A stretch of 64,000 bases of DNA from an uncultured Bacteroides sp. (GCA_900555635.1 USLU01000023.1:6903-70902); one strand, 5' to 3'; shown: positions 52,505-61,830, counted from the stretch's first letter. A program made the numbers and translations. Notes: generated by a model from the sequence alone, not told the origin.

Positions 52505-52620
52505 TGTGTCAAAAGTACTTTTCACCACAGACTACACAGATTATCGCAGATTATATATGTTGATAGTCAATGATTTATTTTCAATCTGTGTTAATCTGTG
52601 TAATCTGTGGTGAGTTATGA
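52505..52620. repeat. Intergenic inverted repeat, 30-bp arms, between lolA-like and trxB
   Basis: Left arm 52523-52552 and right arm 52583-52612 pair at about 26 of 30 positions around a 30-nt loop. Outside them, TGTGTCA (near 52505) and TGACACA (near 52617) extend the symmetry. Each arm is itself built of iterated ACAGATTA words. No ORF is present, and no transposase is near. Confidence 0.75.
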
Positions 52621-52645
52621 CACATCCTCGTAAAAACTGTAAAAT

Positions 52646-53587
52646 ATGGAAAAAGTAAAATGTCTGATTATTGGTTCCGGTCCTGCCGGTTATACAGCCG
52701 CCATTTATGCAGGTCGTGCCAATCTTTCACCAGTGCTTTATGCTGGGTTACAGCCGGGCGGTCAGTTGACAACTACTACAGATGTAGAAAACTTTCCCGG
52801 TTATCCGGCAGGTATTGCCGGTCCTGAATTAATGGAAGATTTGCGTAAGCAAGCAGAGCGTTTTGGTGCCGATCTTCGTAACGGTATTGCTACTGCTGCC
52901 GATCTTAGCCAAGCTCCTTATAAAATAACAATTGATGGTGAAAAGGTTATTGAAGCCCAGTCTGTTATCATCTGCACGGGTGCTGAAGCAAAATATTTGG
53001 GACTGGACGATGAGAAGAAATATGCAGGTATGGGTGTGAGTGCTTGTGCTACTTGCGACGGTTTCTTCTATCGTAAGAAAGTGGTAGCTGTTGTAGGTGG
53101 TGGTGATACTGCTTGCGAAGAAGCTGTTTATCTGGCCGGTCTGGCATCAAAAGTTTATCTGATTGTTCGTAAACCCTTCTTGCGTGCTTCTAAGATTATG
53201 CAGGAACGTGTGATGAATCACGAAAAGATCGAAGTATTGTTTGAGCACAATGCCGTAGGCCTGTATGGAGAGAATGGTGTAGAAGGTGTTCATCTCGTAA
53301 AACGTATGGGAGAATCGGATGAAGAACGCTATGATTTGGCTATCGATGGTTTCTTCCTGGCTATTGGTCATAAACCTAATTCCGACATCTTCAAGGATTA
53401 TATAGATACCGATGAAGTAGGATATATCATCACCGAACCCGGTACTCCACGCACAAAGGTGCCAGGTGTGTTTGCTGCCGGAGATGTAGCTGATTCACAT
53501 TATCGTCAGGCTATTACAGCAGCAGGTACAGGTTGCCAGGCTGCCATTGAAGCTGAGAGATATCTTTCTGCTAAAGGGCTGATTTAG
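52646..53587 (+). CDS. trxB: Thioredoxin reductase
   Basis: FAD- and NADPH-dependent flavoprotein of 313 residues that reduces thioredoxin. FAD site GSGPAGYTAAIYAGRANLSP (10-29); redox-active CATC (C134 and C137) in SACATCDGFFY; NADPH site VVGGGDTACEEA; second FAD motif GVFAAGDVADSHYRQAITAA. Length and order match low-molecular-weight TrxB. It is preceded by a 217-bp spacer with an inverted repeat and followed at once by AT-rich repeat copy C. Confidence 0.96.
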   Translation: MEKVKCLIIGSGPAGYTAAIYAGRANLSPVLYAGLQPGGQLTTTTDVENFPGYPAGIAGPELMEDLRKQAERFGADLRNGIATAADLSQAPYKITIDGEKVIEAQSVIICTGAEAKYLGLDDEKKYAGMGVSACATCDGFFYRKKVVAVVGGGDTACEEAVYLAGLASKVYLIVRKPFLRASKIMQERVMNHEKIEVLFEHNAVGLYGENGVEGVHLVKRMGESDEERYDLAIDGFFLAIGHKPNSDIFKDYIDTDEVGYIITEPGTPRTKVPGVFAAGDVADSHYRQAITAAGTGCQAAIEAERYLSAKGLI

Positions 53588-53589
53588 GG

Positions 53590-53699
53590 ATTAGTTATAA
53601 GTTATTAGTTATAAGTTATTGGTTTGTGACTGTTCTGTGTTGTTTGAAAAATGATAAGCAAATAACTTATAACTAATAACTTATAACTTATAACTTAAT
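53590..53699. repeat. AT-rich inverted repeat, copy C (TTATAAGTTA type), perfect 28-bp arms
   Basis: Arms 53593-53620 and 53661-53688 are perfectly complementary with a 40-nt loop. The element fills the whole gap between the convergent stops of trxB (53587) and a GH20 gene (53695), overlapping the latter. Confidence 0.88.
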
Positions 53700-56139
53700 A
53701 GATTTCTATCTCATCCACATACATATCCGATGGAATAATCTCGTCAGGAGTATCTTTACGACAAACTACTCCGTTCTTTAATGTACCTCCACTTTTCAAT
53801 ATCACTTTTACGTAGCGTGTTTCCGTAGGGTTAAACTTTACGGTGTCGGTAAATGCTTTTCTGCCTTGCTCGGGATATTCGCGGGTAAAGGATGCTTGAG
53901 CAATCGAACGATATTCTTTACCATCTGGTGAAACTTCTATACTAACGGCGCTGGCAGGTAACATTCTAAAAGCTGGATTGTAAAGAGTTCCGAATGTTAC
54001 AGAGCTAATAGTTGTTGTCTTTTCAAGATCAACGGTAAATACAAGTTCGTTATTACACTTTTCGTTTAATTTGAAAGCTACCCAGGGAGTTAGTGAGGCT
54101 GTATTTCCACGTTTGCCATTGGTTAATCCTAATGTGGTAGAATCTGCTCCCAATACATCATTCTCACTGAAAATGTCGCCGTTCATCCATCCGCATTTGG
54201 GTATGGTGGTATATTTTTTACCTGAGATAAGATTGGCATAAAGTTTCTTTTCTGTGACTTTTCCCTGTATTTTGTTTCCCTTGAAGACTGCTGCTTTTAA
54301 GTTGACATTACCTTCCCATGTAAATGGCTCAGTATAAAGCTGGGATTTTGCAGTAGGCATACTTCCATCTAAAGTATATCTGATTTTGGCATTCGGATAG
54401 AAGCTCTCTAGTACAACTTTCAGTGAATCGTTGTAGACACGTGTGTTGATATAAGCGTCGAAGAAACTGCGGGATGCTTTTACGTTCATTGCATCCATAC
54501 GCTCGAAACCTTCTACCATACGTTGGCAGAAATTCTTCCAGTCCTTGTTAGCATTCCATGTCCATCCGGTTTCGGCTAATGCTATGGCACGCGGAAAGGC
54601 TTGGTAGTCACGACGTTCATCGTTTTGCATATATTCAGTCCATATATTTCCTTGTATGCCTATAATATGTTCCTTTAAGGTTTCATCGGCATCGTCGGGA
54701 ATAGGATTGTAGCTGTAGGTCTTTTTAAGGGTATTATAGCCGCCGATAGTAGTAGGAGCTATTTCCGGTTCTTCTTGGTATTGGTCCAGGTATGCATATG
54801 GACTCGGTGTCATGATAGCGTCGTGGCCTGCCTTCGCTGCGTTTAATCCTCCTTGCACACCGCGCCAAGACATGACGGTGGCGTTTGGTGCTAGTCCGCC
54901 TTCTAGTATCTCATCCCATCCGATGATATTACGGCCTTTACTATTTAGGTATTTTTCCATACGAGTGACGAAATAGCTTTGGAGCTTTTCCTCTTTGGTA
55001 TGCTTCTTACCATCGACCGCATTGGGAGTAGTGTCGTCTTTCAGGCCAAGCTGTTTGATTAGTGATTGGCAATGTGCACAATTCGTCCATGCATTCTTGG
55101 GGCATTCGTCTCCACCGATATGGATATAAGAACTGGGGAAGAGCTCTATTACTTCGTCCAGCACTCCTTCTAAGAATTGGAAAGTCTCTTCTTTGGGACA
55201 ATAAACCTGTTTAAAGATACCCCATGTGCCTGTTACGTCATAGGTGGTATCGGGAGTACAGGAAAGTTCAGGATAAGAAGCGAGGGCGGCGATTGCATGT
55301 CCCGGCATTTCTATTTCGGGAATAACTGTGATGTATTTGCTGGCGGCGTAAGCCACTACCTCTTTTATTTGTTCTTGAGTATAATAGCCTCCATGCTTTT
55401 TTCCGTCGAATATCTGCGGCCAATTGACGTAGTAATAATCTACCAATGTCTCTTTTCGATTGGAGCCTATCTCTGTTAATTTAGGATATTTTTTGATCTC
55501 TATACGCCAACCCTGGTCATCAGTCAGGTGCCAGTGGAAGGTATTCATCTTGTGCATGGCTAGCATATCAATGAATTTATAAATATAGTCGATGGAGGAG
55601 AAATGACGGCAAACGTCCAACATCAAGCCACGATAAGGAAAGCAGGGAGCGTCTTCTATTTCAGCGGCAGGCAATGACCAATCTTGTTGTTTTGCTAATT
55701 CACTACCATAAATAGCCGGGGGTAATAACTGATAAATGGTTTGTATGCCATAATAGAATCCATTGGGTTCCGAAGCAGTCAATACTATTTCATTGGGCGT
55801 GATAGAAAGTTTATAGCCTTCATCCGGCATGCCTTCTGCGGTGAGAAAACGAATACCCGGTAAATTGGCATGTGCTTGTTTGCTTGATTGCAAGGCAATG
55901 CCGGAAATTTTCTGAATCCGCGCGATGAGGCTGTCTGCTATGTCTTGTACTTCCGGCAAACAGTCAGCAGTTACGACAGATACTTTATCCGTTAGTTTAA
56001 AACGCCCTTCTTTCGGAATGAGTTGATTGGGTAGGGGAATTATATTATACTCGTTTGCAATCTCTTTGGGAGTATGGAAGCAGCCGGAGAATAGAAACAG
56101 TAAACCAGTCAGCAGCGAGAGACATAATACTTTTCTCAT
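53695..56139 (-). CDS. Glycoside hydrolase family 20 beta-N-acetylhexosaminidase, lipoprotein, multidomain
   Basis: Cell-surface or periplasmic lipoprotein of 814 residues (lipobox FSGC, Cys20) that removes terminal GlcNAc/GalNAc. GH20b domain about 30-165; catalytic barrel about 167-540 with RGLMLDVCRHF, FHWHLTDDQGWRIEI and the catalytic pair D344-E345 in HIGGDECPKNAW. A chitobiase-type C-terminal domain follows (IRYTLDGSMPT), then an F5/8-type sandwich (TRYVKVILKSGG). It stands alone, away from the SusC/SusD locus, with a Crp/Fnr regulator upstream on the same strand. It is longer than the 684-residue GH20 at 35.5 kb, which lacks the chitobiase-type domain. Confidence 0.94.
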   Translation of the reverse strand: MRKVLCLSLLTGLLFLFSGCFHTPKEIANEYNIIPLPNQLIPKEGRFKLTDKVSVVTADCLPEVQDIADSLIARIQKISGIALQSSKQAHANLPGIRFLTAEGMPDEGYKLSITPNEIVLTASEPNGFYYGIQTIYQLLPPAIYGSELAKQQDWSLPAAEIEDAPCFPYRGLMLDVCRHFSSIDYIYKFIDMLAMHKMNTFHWHLTDDQGWRIEIKKYPKLTEIGSNRKETLVDYYYVNWPQIFDGKKHGGYYTQEQIKEVVAYAASKYITVIPEIEMPGHAIAALASYPELSCTPDTTYDVTGTWGIFKQVYCPKEETFQFLEGVLDEVIELFPSSYIHIGGDECPKNAWTNCAHCQSLIKQLGLKDDTTPNAVDGKKHTKEEKLQSYFVTRMEKYLNSKGRNIIGWDEILEGGLAPNATVMSWRGVQGGLNAAKAGHDAIMTPSPYAYLDQYQEEPEIAPTTIGGYNTLKKTYSYNPIPDDADETLKEHIIGIQGNIWTEYMQNDERRDYQAFPRAIALAETGWTWNANKDWKNFCQRMVEGFERMDAMNVKASRSFFDAYINTRVYNDSLKVVLESFYPNAKIRYTLDGSMPTAKSQLYTEPFTWEGNVNLKAAVFKGNKIQGKVTEKKLYANLISGKKYTTIPKCGWMNGDIFSENDVLGADSTTLGLTNGKRGNTASLTPWVAFKLNEKCNNELVFTVDLEKTTTISSVTFGTLYNPAFRMLPASAVSIEVSPDGKEYRSIAQASFTREYPEQGRKAFTDTVKFNPTETRYVKVILKSGGTLKNGVVCRKDTPDEIIPSDMYVDEIEIY

Positions 56140-56193
56140 CGTTTAATGTATGTGTTAAGTTGATAAATAGCTTTGAGTAAAGGATTTTTGATT

Positions 56194-56211
56194 AACAAGT
56201 GGGGGCTTGTT
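56194..56211 (-). terminator. Weak hairpin after the Crp/Fnr gene
   Basis: AACAAG (56194-56199) and CTTGTT (56206-56211) form a 6-7-bp stem with a 6-nt loop, 9 bp after the regulator's stop. The following minus-strand sequence is AATCAAAAATCC, a poor U-tract. Confidence 0.35.
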
Positions 56212-56219
56212 AGATTTAC

Positions 56220-56921
56220 TTATCCTATCTTGCTGATCTTTTTGAGCTTCTCTTCATCAATGATTTTGATTTTGCGTCCGTCAATGGTTATCAGTCTTTC
56301 TGTAGCGAAATTGGATAGGGTGCGGATAGCATTAGAAGTGGTCATGTTCGAAAGGTTAGCCAGATCTTCTCGTGAGAGGTAAATACTTAAAGTAGAACCA
56401 TCTTCTTCGAGGCCGTAGCTTTCTTTAAGGAAGATCAGCGATTCGGCCAATCGCCCGCGGATATGTTTTTGAGTTAGATTTACAGTACGCTCATCAGCAA
56501 TACCCAAGTCTACAGATAATAGTTTGATGAAGAACAGAGCCAAGTTATTGTTTTGCATAAGCAATGTCATAAGGGCAGTCATGGGGATTTGACAGACAAC
56601 CGACGGCTCAAATGCAGATGCTGCGGTAACATAATCCGTTTTTGCAAAATAAGGACGATAGCCGAAGTATTCAACCGGCTTTATCATGCGGATAATCTGA
56701 CTTCTTCCTCCTACACCATCTTTGTATATTTTGACTTTTCCATTCAGCAGACACATCAAATGAGTGGGGGTTTCACCTTCACAATGGATGATTTCGTTTT
56801 TCTTATAATTTTGGAGTGTGAAATGGTTAGCAAGGAACTCCTGCTGTTCTTCATTGAGGAGAGACCATATATCTGAAATCAACTCCGGAACATTTACGTC
56901 AGACAAGTTTATTTTTACCAT
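56220..56921 (-). CDS. Crp/Fnr-family transcriptional regulator
   Basis: Regulator of 233 residues. A cyclic-nucleotide-type sensory barrel (about 25-125; NEIIHCEGETPTHLMCLLNG) is joined by a long dimer helix to a C-terminal winged helix-turn-helix (about 160-225; LSREDLANLSNMTTSNAIRT). No Fnr-type cysteine cluster is seen, so it is not an iron-sulfur oxygen sensor. A -7 box TACATTTG lies 29 bp upstream (56957-56950). Target genes are unknown; the next gene downstream is GH20. Confidence 0.92.
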   Translation of the reverse strand: MVKINLSDVNVPELISDIWSLLNEEQQEFLANHFTLQNYKKNEIIHCEGETPTHLMCLLNGKVKIYKDGVGGRSQIIRMIKPVEYFGYRPYFAKTDYVTAASAFEPSVVCQIPMTALMTLLMQNNNLALFFIKLLSVDLGIADERTVNLTQKHIRGRLAESLIFLKESYGLEEDGSTLSIYLSREDLANLSNMTTSNAIRTLSNFATERLITIDGRKIKIIDEEKLKKISKIG

Positions 56922-56949
56922 AAGTGCTGCAAAACTGTGTTATAAAGCA

Positions 56950-56957
56950 CAAATGTA
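56950..56957 (-). promoter_or_regulatory. -7 box of the Crp/Fnr regulator
   Basis: TACATTTG on the minus strand, 29 bp before the start codon. Confidence 0.5.
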
Positions 56958-57012
56958 ATAAGAAAAAATTAAATATTGCACAAAGGAGGCAAAATAATGA
57001 AGAATGGAAAAT

Positions 57013-57071
57013 GAAGAATGAAGAATTTTGCTGTGCTACGTAGATACACCGCATGGAATTCTTCATTCTTC
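57013..57071. repeat. Perfect 15-bp inverted repeat after glnN
   Basis: GAAGAATGAAGAATT (57013-57027) and AATTCTTCATTCTTC (57057-57071), 29-nt loop. It starts 10 bp beyond the glnN stop codon; the element is built of iterated GAAGAAT words and has only a weak U-tract. Confidence 0.85.
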
Positions 57072-57081
57072 GTTTCTCTTC

Positions 57082-59271
57082 CTACTTTGTAAATAGTAGT
57101 TCCCTGTATTTAGGTAACGGCCATATTTCATCGTCAATTTCCATTTCCAGGTGATCGATATGATCGCGGATACTTTCCAGGAACGGACGAACGGTTTCTT
57201 CGTAAGCAAAAGCTTTGTCCTTGTGGTTATCCAGGTGGTTGGCGACTTTACGGGCTTCGGTCATTTCGCGTACCAGCATTTTTATTTCGGTTACCCGGTG
57301 GGATATTTCCCGGATGAGTTCTTTACGGTCAGCACTAAGTACTTCGTATTCTTCGGGAGAAAAGGTTTCGCGTAAGCCGCGTAAATTTTCCAATAAACGA
57401 TTTTGGTAGATAACGGCAGTAGGTACGATGTGGTTGATAGCGAGATCACCCAATACGCGACTTTCTATCTGTACCTTCATGGTGAACTTGTCGAGTTCTA
57501 CTTCCAGTCGGCAGGCAAGTTCTGTATCATTGAATATGCGTTCGCCGATAAGGACGGAACGAGACTGGTTATCCATATAATGCATCAAAGCTTGTGGAAC
57601 ATGGCAGATATTTGTCAATCCACGGCGGGCAGCTTCTTCTTTCCATTGTTCTGAGTAACCGTCGCCTTCAAAACGAATGGGTTCGGAAGCGATAATGGTT
57701 TCTTTCAGAATACGGAAAATGGCTTCGTCTTTGCCGACACCTTCTTCCATCAATTTGTCGATAGAGACTTTGAATTCGTTCAACTGGTTGGCCATTGCTG
57801 CGTTGATAGCAATCATGGCAGCGGCACAGTTGGCAGATGAGCCTGCGGCACGGAATTCAAAACGATTGCCGGTGAAGGCAAAAGGAGAGGTGCGGTTACG
57901 GTCGGTAGTATCGAGAAGAATTTCAGGAATACGCCCGATGCCCAGTTTTAAAGTGGTCTTTTCTTCGGCGGTCATTTTGTTGTCACTCACTTGGCGGGCA
58001 ATTTCGTCGAGTATGGCGGATAATTGTCTGCCAAGGAAGATGGACAGGATAGCGGGAGGTGCTTCGTTAGCTCCCAGGCGATGACTGTTTCCTGCACTGA
58101 CGATGGAGGCACGGAGTAAGTCCTGATTCTTATATACCATCATCAGGGCATTTACAAGGAAAGTAAGGAATAGCATATTGCCCTTCGGATTCCTGCCCGG
58201 AGCGAAGAGGTTGATACCTGTATCGGTGCAGAGTGACCAGTTGTTATGTTTCCCCGAACCGTTTACCCCACTATAAGGCTTTTCGTGCAGCAGTACGGCA
58301 AAGTTATGTTTACGGGCTATACGTTTCATTAAATCCATTACCAACTGATTGTGGTCGTTGGCGAGATTGGCATTCTCAAAAATAGGTGCTAACTCGAATT
58401 GGTTGGGAGCAACCTCATTATGACGGGTTTTTACAGGTATGCCCAATTTGTGACATTCTATTTCCAATTCTTTCATGAACGCAGTAACACGCGGAGGGAT
58501 AGAACCGAAGTAGTGATCTTCCAATTGTTGGTCTTTAGCGGAAGAGTGCCCCATCAAAGTGCGTCCTGTAAGACAAAGATCCGGGCGCGCTTTATATAAA
58601 GCAGAATCTACCAGGAAATATTCCTGTTCCCAACCTAAGTTAGTATAGACGCGAGATATATTCTTGTCGAATAATTGGCAAACATCTGTTGCGGCTCTGT
58701 CAACTGCAGCCAATGCCTTAAGCAAGGGAGTTTTATAGTCCAGCGCTTCACCTGTGTAGGAGATGAAGATCGTAGGAATACAAAGTGTGCTATCTACCAC
58801 GAAGGCAGGCGAAGAAACATCCCATGCTGTATATCCACGCGCTTCAAAGGTATTTCTGATACCTCCGTTGGGGAAAGAAGAAGCATCCGGTTCTTGCTGG
58901 ATAAGTAACTTTCCGGAGAAACGTTCGATGACATCCATATCTTCACCAAATTCGATGAAACCGTCATGCTTTTCGGCTGTTCCGTCGGTTAAGGGTTGAA
59001 ACCAGTGGGTGTAGTGGGTCACGTTGAATGACTTTGCCCAGTTTTTCATGCCGTTGGCAATTAAATCTGCCATTTCACGGCTAATAGGAGTACCTTTTTC
59101 GATGGCATCTACCACAGCCTTGTAGGCTTCTTTGGGCAGATATTCTTGCATCTTTTTACGGTCGAAGACATGACTACCGAAGTAGTCGGACAATTTGTTT
59201 GAAGGGGTTGTGACTTCAAGAGGTTGCCGATTGGCAAGCTCTTGTAAAGCGAAAAAACGCATTTTTGACAT
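57082..59271 (-). CDS. glnN: Glutamine synthetase type III
   Basis: ATP-dependent ammonia-assimilating enzyme of 729 residues, the large GSIII form typical of Bacteroides. Landmarks are HYTHWFQPLTDGTAEKHDGF near 80-100, the metal-binding NQFELAPIFENANLANDHNQ region, the ATP-side GVNGSGKHNNWSL, NRTSPFAFTGNRFEFR and GSSANCAAAMIAIN. No regulatory adenylylation site is expected for this class, so control is likely transcriptional; the promoter (59304-59311) is accompanied by repeated ATACCCC motifs. It is monocistronic, with an inverted repeat after the stop. Confidence 0.96.
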   Translation of the reverse strand: MSKMRFFALQELANRQPLEVTTPSNKLSDYFGSHVFDRKKMQEYLPKEAYKAVVDAIEKGTPISREMADLIANGMKNWAKSFNVTHYTHWFQPLTDGTAEKHDGFIEFGEDMDVIERFSGKLLIQQEPDASSFPNGGIRNTFEARGYTAWDVSSPAFVVDSTLCIPTIFISYTGEALDYKTPLLKALAAVDRAATDVCQLFDKNISRVYTNLGWEQEYFLVDSALYKARPDLCLTGRTLMGHSSAKDQQLEDHYFGSIPPRVTAFMKELEIECHKLGIPVKTRHNEVAPNQFELAPIFENANLANDHNQLVMDLMKRIARKHNFAVLLHEKPYSGVNGSGKHNNWSLCTDTGINLFAPGRNPKGNMLFLTFLVNALMMVYKNQDLLRASIVSAGNSHRLGANEAPPAILSIFLGRQLSAILDEIARQVSDNKMTAEEKTTLKLGIGRIPEILLDTTDRNRTSPFAFTGNRFEFRAAGSSANCAAAMIAINAAMANQLNEFKVSIDKLMEEGVGKDEAIFRILKETIIASEPIRFEGDGYSEQWKEEAARRGLTNICHVPQALMHYMDNQSRSVLIGERIFNDTELACRLEVELDKFTMKVQIESRVLGDLAINHIVPTAVIYQNRLLENLRGLRETFSPEEYEVLSADRKELIREISHRVTEIKMLVREMTEARKVANHLDNHKDKAFAYEETVRPFLESIRDHIDHLEMEIDDEIWPLPKYRELLFTK

Positions 59272-59303
59272 ATAAGTCTCTTCTTTATATTTGTTGATGG
59301 CTG

Positions 59304-59402
59304 CAAAAATAGTGTTTTTCTGAATATACCCCTATAATTTAGGGGGTATTATTTAGTAAAAAGATGTTTTTTTGAGCTATACCCCCTGAAATATGCCCCT
59401 AT
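59304..59402 (-). promoter_or_regulatory. glnN promoter with ATACCCC-type repeated motifs
   Basis: The minus-strand -7 box is TATTTTTG (59311-59304). Where the -33 TTTG should be, there is a dyad ATACCCC-N10-GGGGTAT (59326-59349). Further up, ATACCCC (59379-59385) and a variant ATGCCCCTAT (about 59393-59402) follow. Four similar half-sites in 77 bp suggest a regulator of nitrogen assimilation. The rest of this 300-bp spacer shows nothing else except the promoter of the next gene. Confidence 0.6.
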
Positions 59403-59538
59403 TTCTGTAAAAGTAGTGCTTTTCTAAACTTGGCAGTCGTTTTCGAGTCGTATTCTTTCTATGAGTTGCTTTTATTTACAAAGTATAAACGTGCTGAAAA
59501 GAAACCTATCCTTTTATGAATGAATACGTGTTTTTCTT

Positions 59539-59563
59539 TATATTTGTACCAATCTATAAGGAG
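59539..59563 (+). promoter_or_regulatory. -7 box and Shine-Dalgarno deciding the DUF5686 start
   Basis: TATATTTG (59539-59546) and AAGGAG (59558-59563) both lie downstream of the ATG at 59516. They place the true start at TTG 59573, nine bases after the ribosome-binding site. Confidence 0.6.
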
Positions 59564-59572
59564 ACATTGCGG

Positions 59573-61825
59573 TTGAAACGATTTTTATTGATATGGATTG
59601 GAGTTTGTTTTCTACTTTCGAGTGTACAGAAGGTAGGAGCAGTTTCTGTTTCATATCCAAAAGATAAAGATGTACTTTCCGCAGATTCTCTTATGGATAA
59701 AGTCATCTTCTTTGCTCCCTTTTACGAACGTATTGTAGATAGCTACAAGGCTGAGTTGTATATAAAAGGACGGGCAAACATACGGAAGAAGAATCATATC
59801 ATCCGTTTTATTCCTTCCATGTTCCGCATACGCAAGGGGGTGAAAGAATATATGATGGAGACATACAGTGACTTAAATTTCACAGCTCCTAATATTTATG
59901 ACCAGAAAGTGAAAGCCAGTGTAGGTACGGCTTCCGAATTCTGGGAACTGGATGGACGTCTTCTCGAATATTTCCACATTAATATATATTCTTCGACCTT
60001 GTTGTACGACAAACTGCTTTCTCCATTGGCTCCCAATGCAAAGAAATACTATACTTATCGTGTGGATTCGGTATGGGGAGAAAAACATGACTTGCATTAC
60101 AAAATACGCTTCATGCCCAAGAGTAAGAGTTTTCAGCTTGTGGGTGGCTACATGATCGTGAGCGACAACGTGTGGAGTGTTCGTGAAATTCGCTTTTCGG
60201 GTCGTAACGAGATGTTACGCTTTAATAATCTTATCCTGATGGGGGGAGTGGGGGAGGCGGATGAGTTTCTTCCGATACATTCCAGTGTAGATGCTACTTT
60301 TAAATTTCTAGGTAATGTAGTCGATGGCAACTATACTGCGGTGCTCGACTATAAAGATATAGTTCAGAGAGATCCGTCCAGCATACGAAAGAATGTAGAG
60401 AAAAACAAATATGATTTAACAGATTCTTATACCTTGCGTAGCGATACGAATGCTTATCTGCGCGATACTACCTATTTTAATAGTATACGTCCTATACCTT
60501 TATCTCCTCATGAGCATACCGTATATCAGGACTTCTTTCTGCGTCGAGATACGCTTCTTTGGAATAAAAAACCAAAAAATAAAAACCTGGAATTTTGGGG
60601 GCAGATTGGCGATGCGCTGATTAGTCGCTATACGGTTGATCTTGCAAAGATGGGGAGTGTGCGTTGTTCTCCACTCATTAATCCGTTTTTGTTGAGTTAT
60701 AGTGGTAAAAACGGTCTCTCTTATCGTCAGGAATTTAAGTATAACCGTATTTTTACAGGTGATCGCTTATTACGTATCGTACCTAAGTTGGGTTATAACT
60801 TTAAACGAAAAGAGTTCTATTGGGCAGTCAATTCCGATTTTGATTATTGGCCTGAGAAGCGTGCGGCTTTTCATATTAATGTAGGTAATGGTAACCGTAT
60901 TTATAGTAGTGATGTATTGGATGAATTGAAAGCAATACCGGATAGTCTTTTCGATTTTAATAAAATACATTTTGACTATTTTAAAGACTTATACCTGCGA
61001 GTAAGACATAGCTGGGAGATTGTTAATGGGCTTTCACTGGATGTAGGTTTTTCCATTCATCGGCGTACGGAAGTAGAACGTTCCGAATTTGTACCGAACT
61101 ATCCGGTTATGCCACCGGTGAAGTCTGCAAATACGGCATCCGGCGGGTCTTCGTTCTTTCCTAATTTTGATCCGAGCATATTGAATAAGTTTCGCCATAC
61201 TTATAATAGCTTTGCTCCCCGTGTCAGTTTGACCTGGACTCCGGGGCAGTACTATTATATGAACGGACATCGTAAAGTGAATCTTTACTCCAAATATCCC
61301 ACTATCTCTGTTGATTGGGAACGGGGGATTAGTGGAGTTTTGAAAAGTAGTGGTTCGTACGAGCGTATCGAGGTAGATTTGCAGCATAACATTCCTTTGG
61401 GGCTGATGCGGGATATCTATTACCGTTTTGGCTGGGGAAAGTTTACTAACCAGAAAGAACTGTATTTTGTTGATTTTGCTAACTTCACCCGCAGCAATCT
61501 TCCCATAGGTTGGAATGATGAAATCGGTGGTGTATTCCAGTTGCTCGATGGGCGTTGGTATAACTCTTCCCGCGAGTATGTGCGTGCGCACTTTACCTAT
61601 GAAGCACCTTTCTTATTGCTTCGGCATTTGATGAAATATACCCAGTATGTACTGAACGAACGTCTGTATTTCAATGCCTTGGCTGTTCCTCACCTGAAAC
61701 CTTACCTTGAAATAGGTTATGGTATCGGCACGCATGTTTTTGACTTTGGCGTGTTTGCCAGCTTTGCCAACTGGAAGTATCAGGAAATAGGCTGTAAATT
61801 TACGTTCGAGTTGTTCAACCGGTGA
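59573..61825 (+). CDS. DUF5686-family outer-membrane-type protein
   Basis: A protein of 750 residues when read from TTG 59573, which gives a clean signal peptide (KRFLLIWIGVCFLLSS). The in-frame ATG at 59516 lies upstream of the -7 box and is rejected. The N-terminal half has YSDLNFTAPNIYDQKV and RFMPKSKSFQLVGGYMIVSD, and the C-terminal half is rich in alternating beta-strands (HIVLPR-like turns absent; FAPRVSLTWTPGQYYYMNGH, KWKYQEIGCKFTFELF-type end) as in the DUF5686 outer-membrane barrels of Bacteroidetes. The N-terminal carboxypeptidase-regulatory-like domain often found in this family is missing. Function unknown, probably an envelope role. Confidence 0.78.
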   Translation: MKRFLLIWIGVCFLLSSVQKVGAVSVSYPKDKDVLSADSLMDKVIFFAPFYERIVDSYKAELYIKGRANIRKKNHIIRFIPSMFRIRKGVKEYMMETYSDLNFTAPNIYDQKVKASVGTASEFWELDGRLLEYFHINIYSSTLLYDKLLSPLAPNAKKYYTYRVDSVWGEKHDLHYKIRFMPKSKSFQLVGGYMIVSDNVWSVREIRFSGRNEMLRFNNLILMGGVGEADEFLPIHSSVDATFKFLGNVVDGNYTAVLDYKDIVQRDPSSIRKNVEKNKYDLTDSYTLRSDTNAYLRDTTYFNSIRPIPLSPHEHTVYQDFFLRRDTLLWNKKPKNKNLEFWGQIGDALISRYTVDLAKMGSVRCSPLINPFLLSYSGKNGLSYRQEFKYNRIFTGDRLLRIVPKLGYNFKRKEFYWAVNSDFDYWPEKRAAFHINVGNGNRIYSSDVLDELKAIPDSLFDFNKIHFDYFKDLYLRVRHSWEIVNGLSLDVGFSIHRRTEVERSEFVPNYPVMPPVKSANTASGGSSFFPNFDPSILNKFRHTYNSFAPRVSLTWTPGQYYYMNGHRKVNLYSKYPTISVDWERGISGVLKSSGSYERIEVDLQHNIPLGLMRDIYYRFGWGKFTNQKELYFVDFANFTRSNLPIGWNDEIGGVFQLLDGRWYNSSREYVRAHFTYEAPFLLLRHLMKYTQYVLNERLYFNALAVPHLKPYLEIGYGIGTHVFDFGVFASFANWKYQEIGCKFTFELFNR

Positions 61826-61830
61826 GAGAT

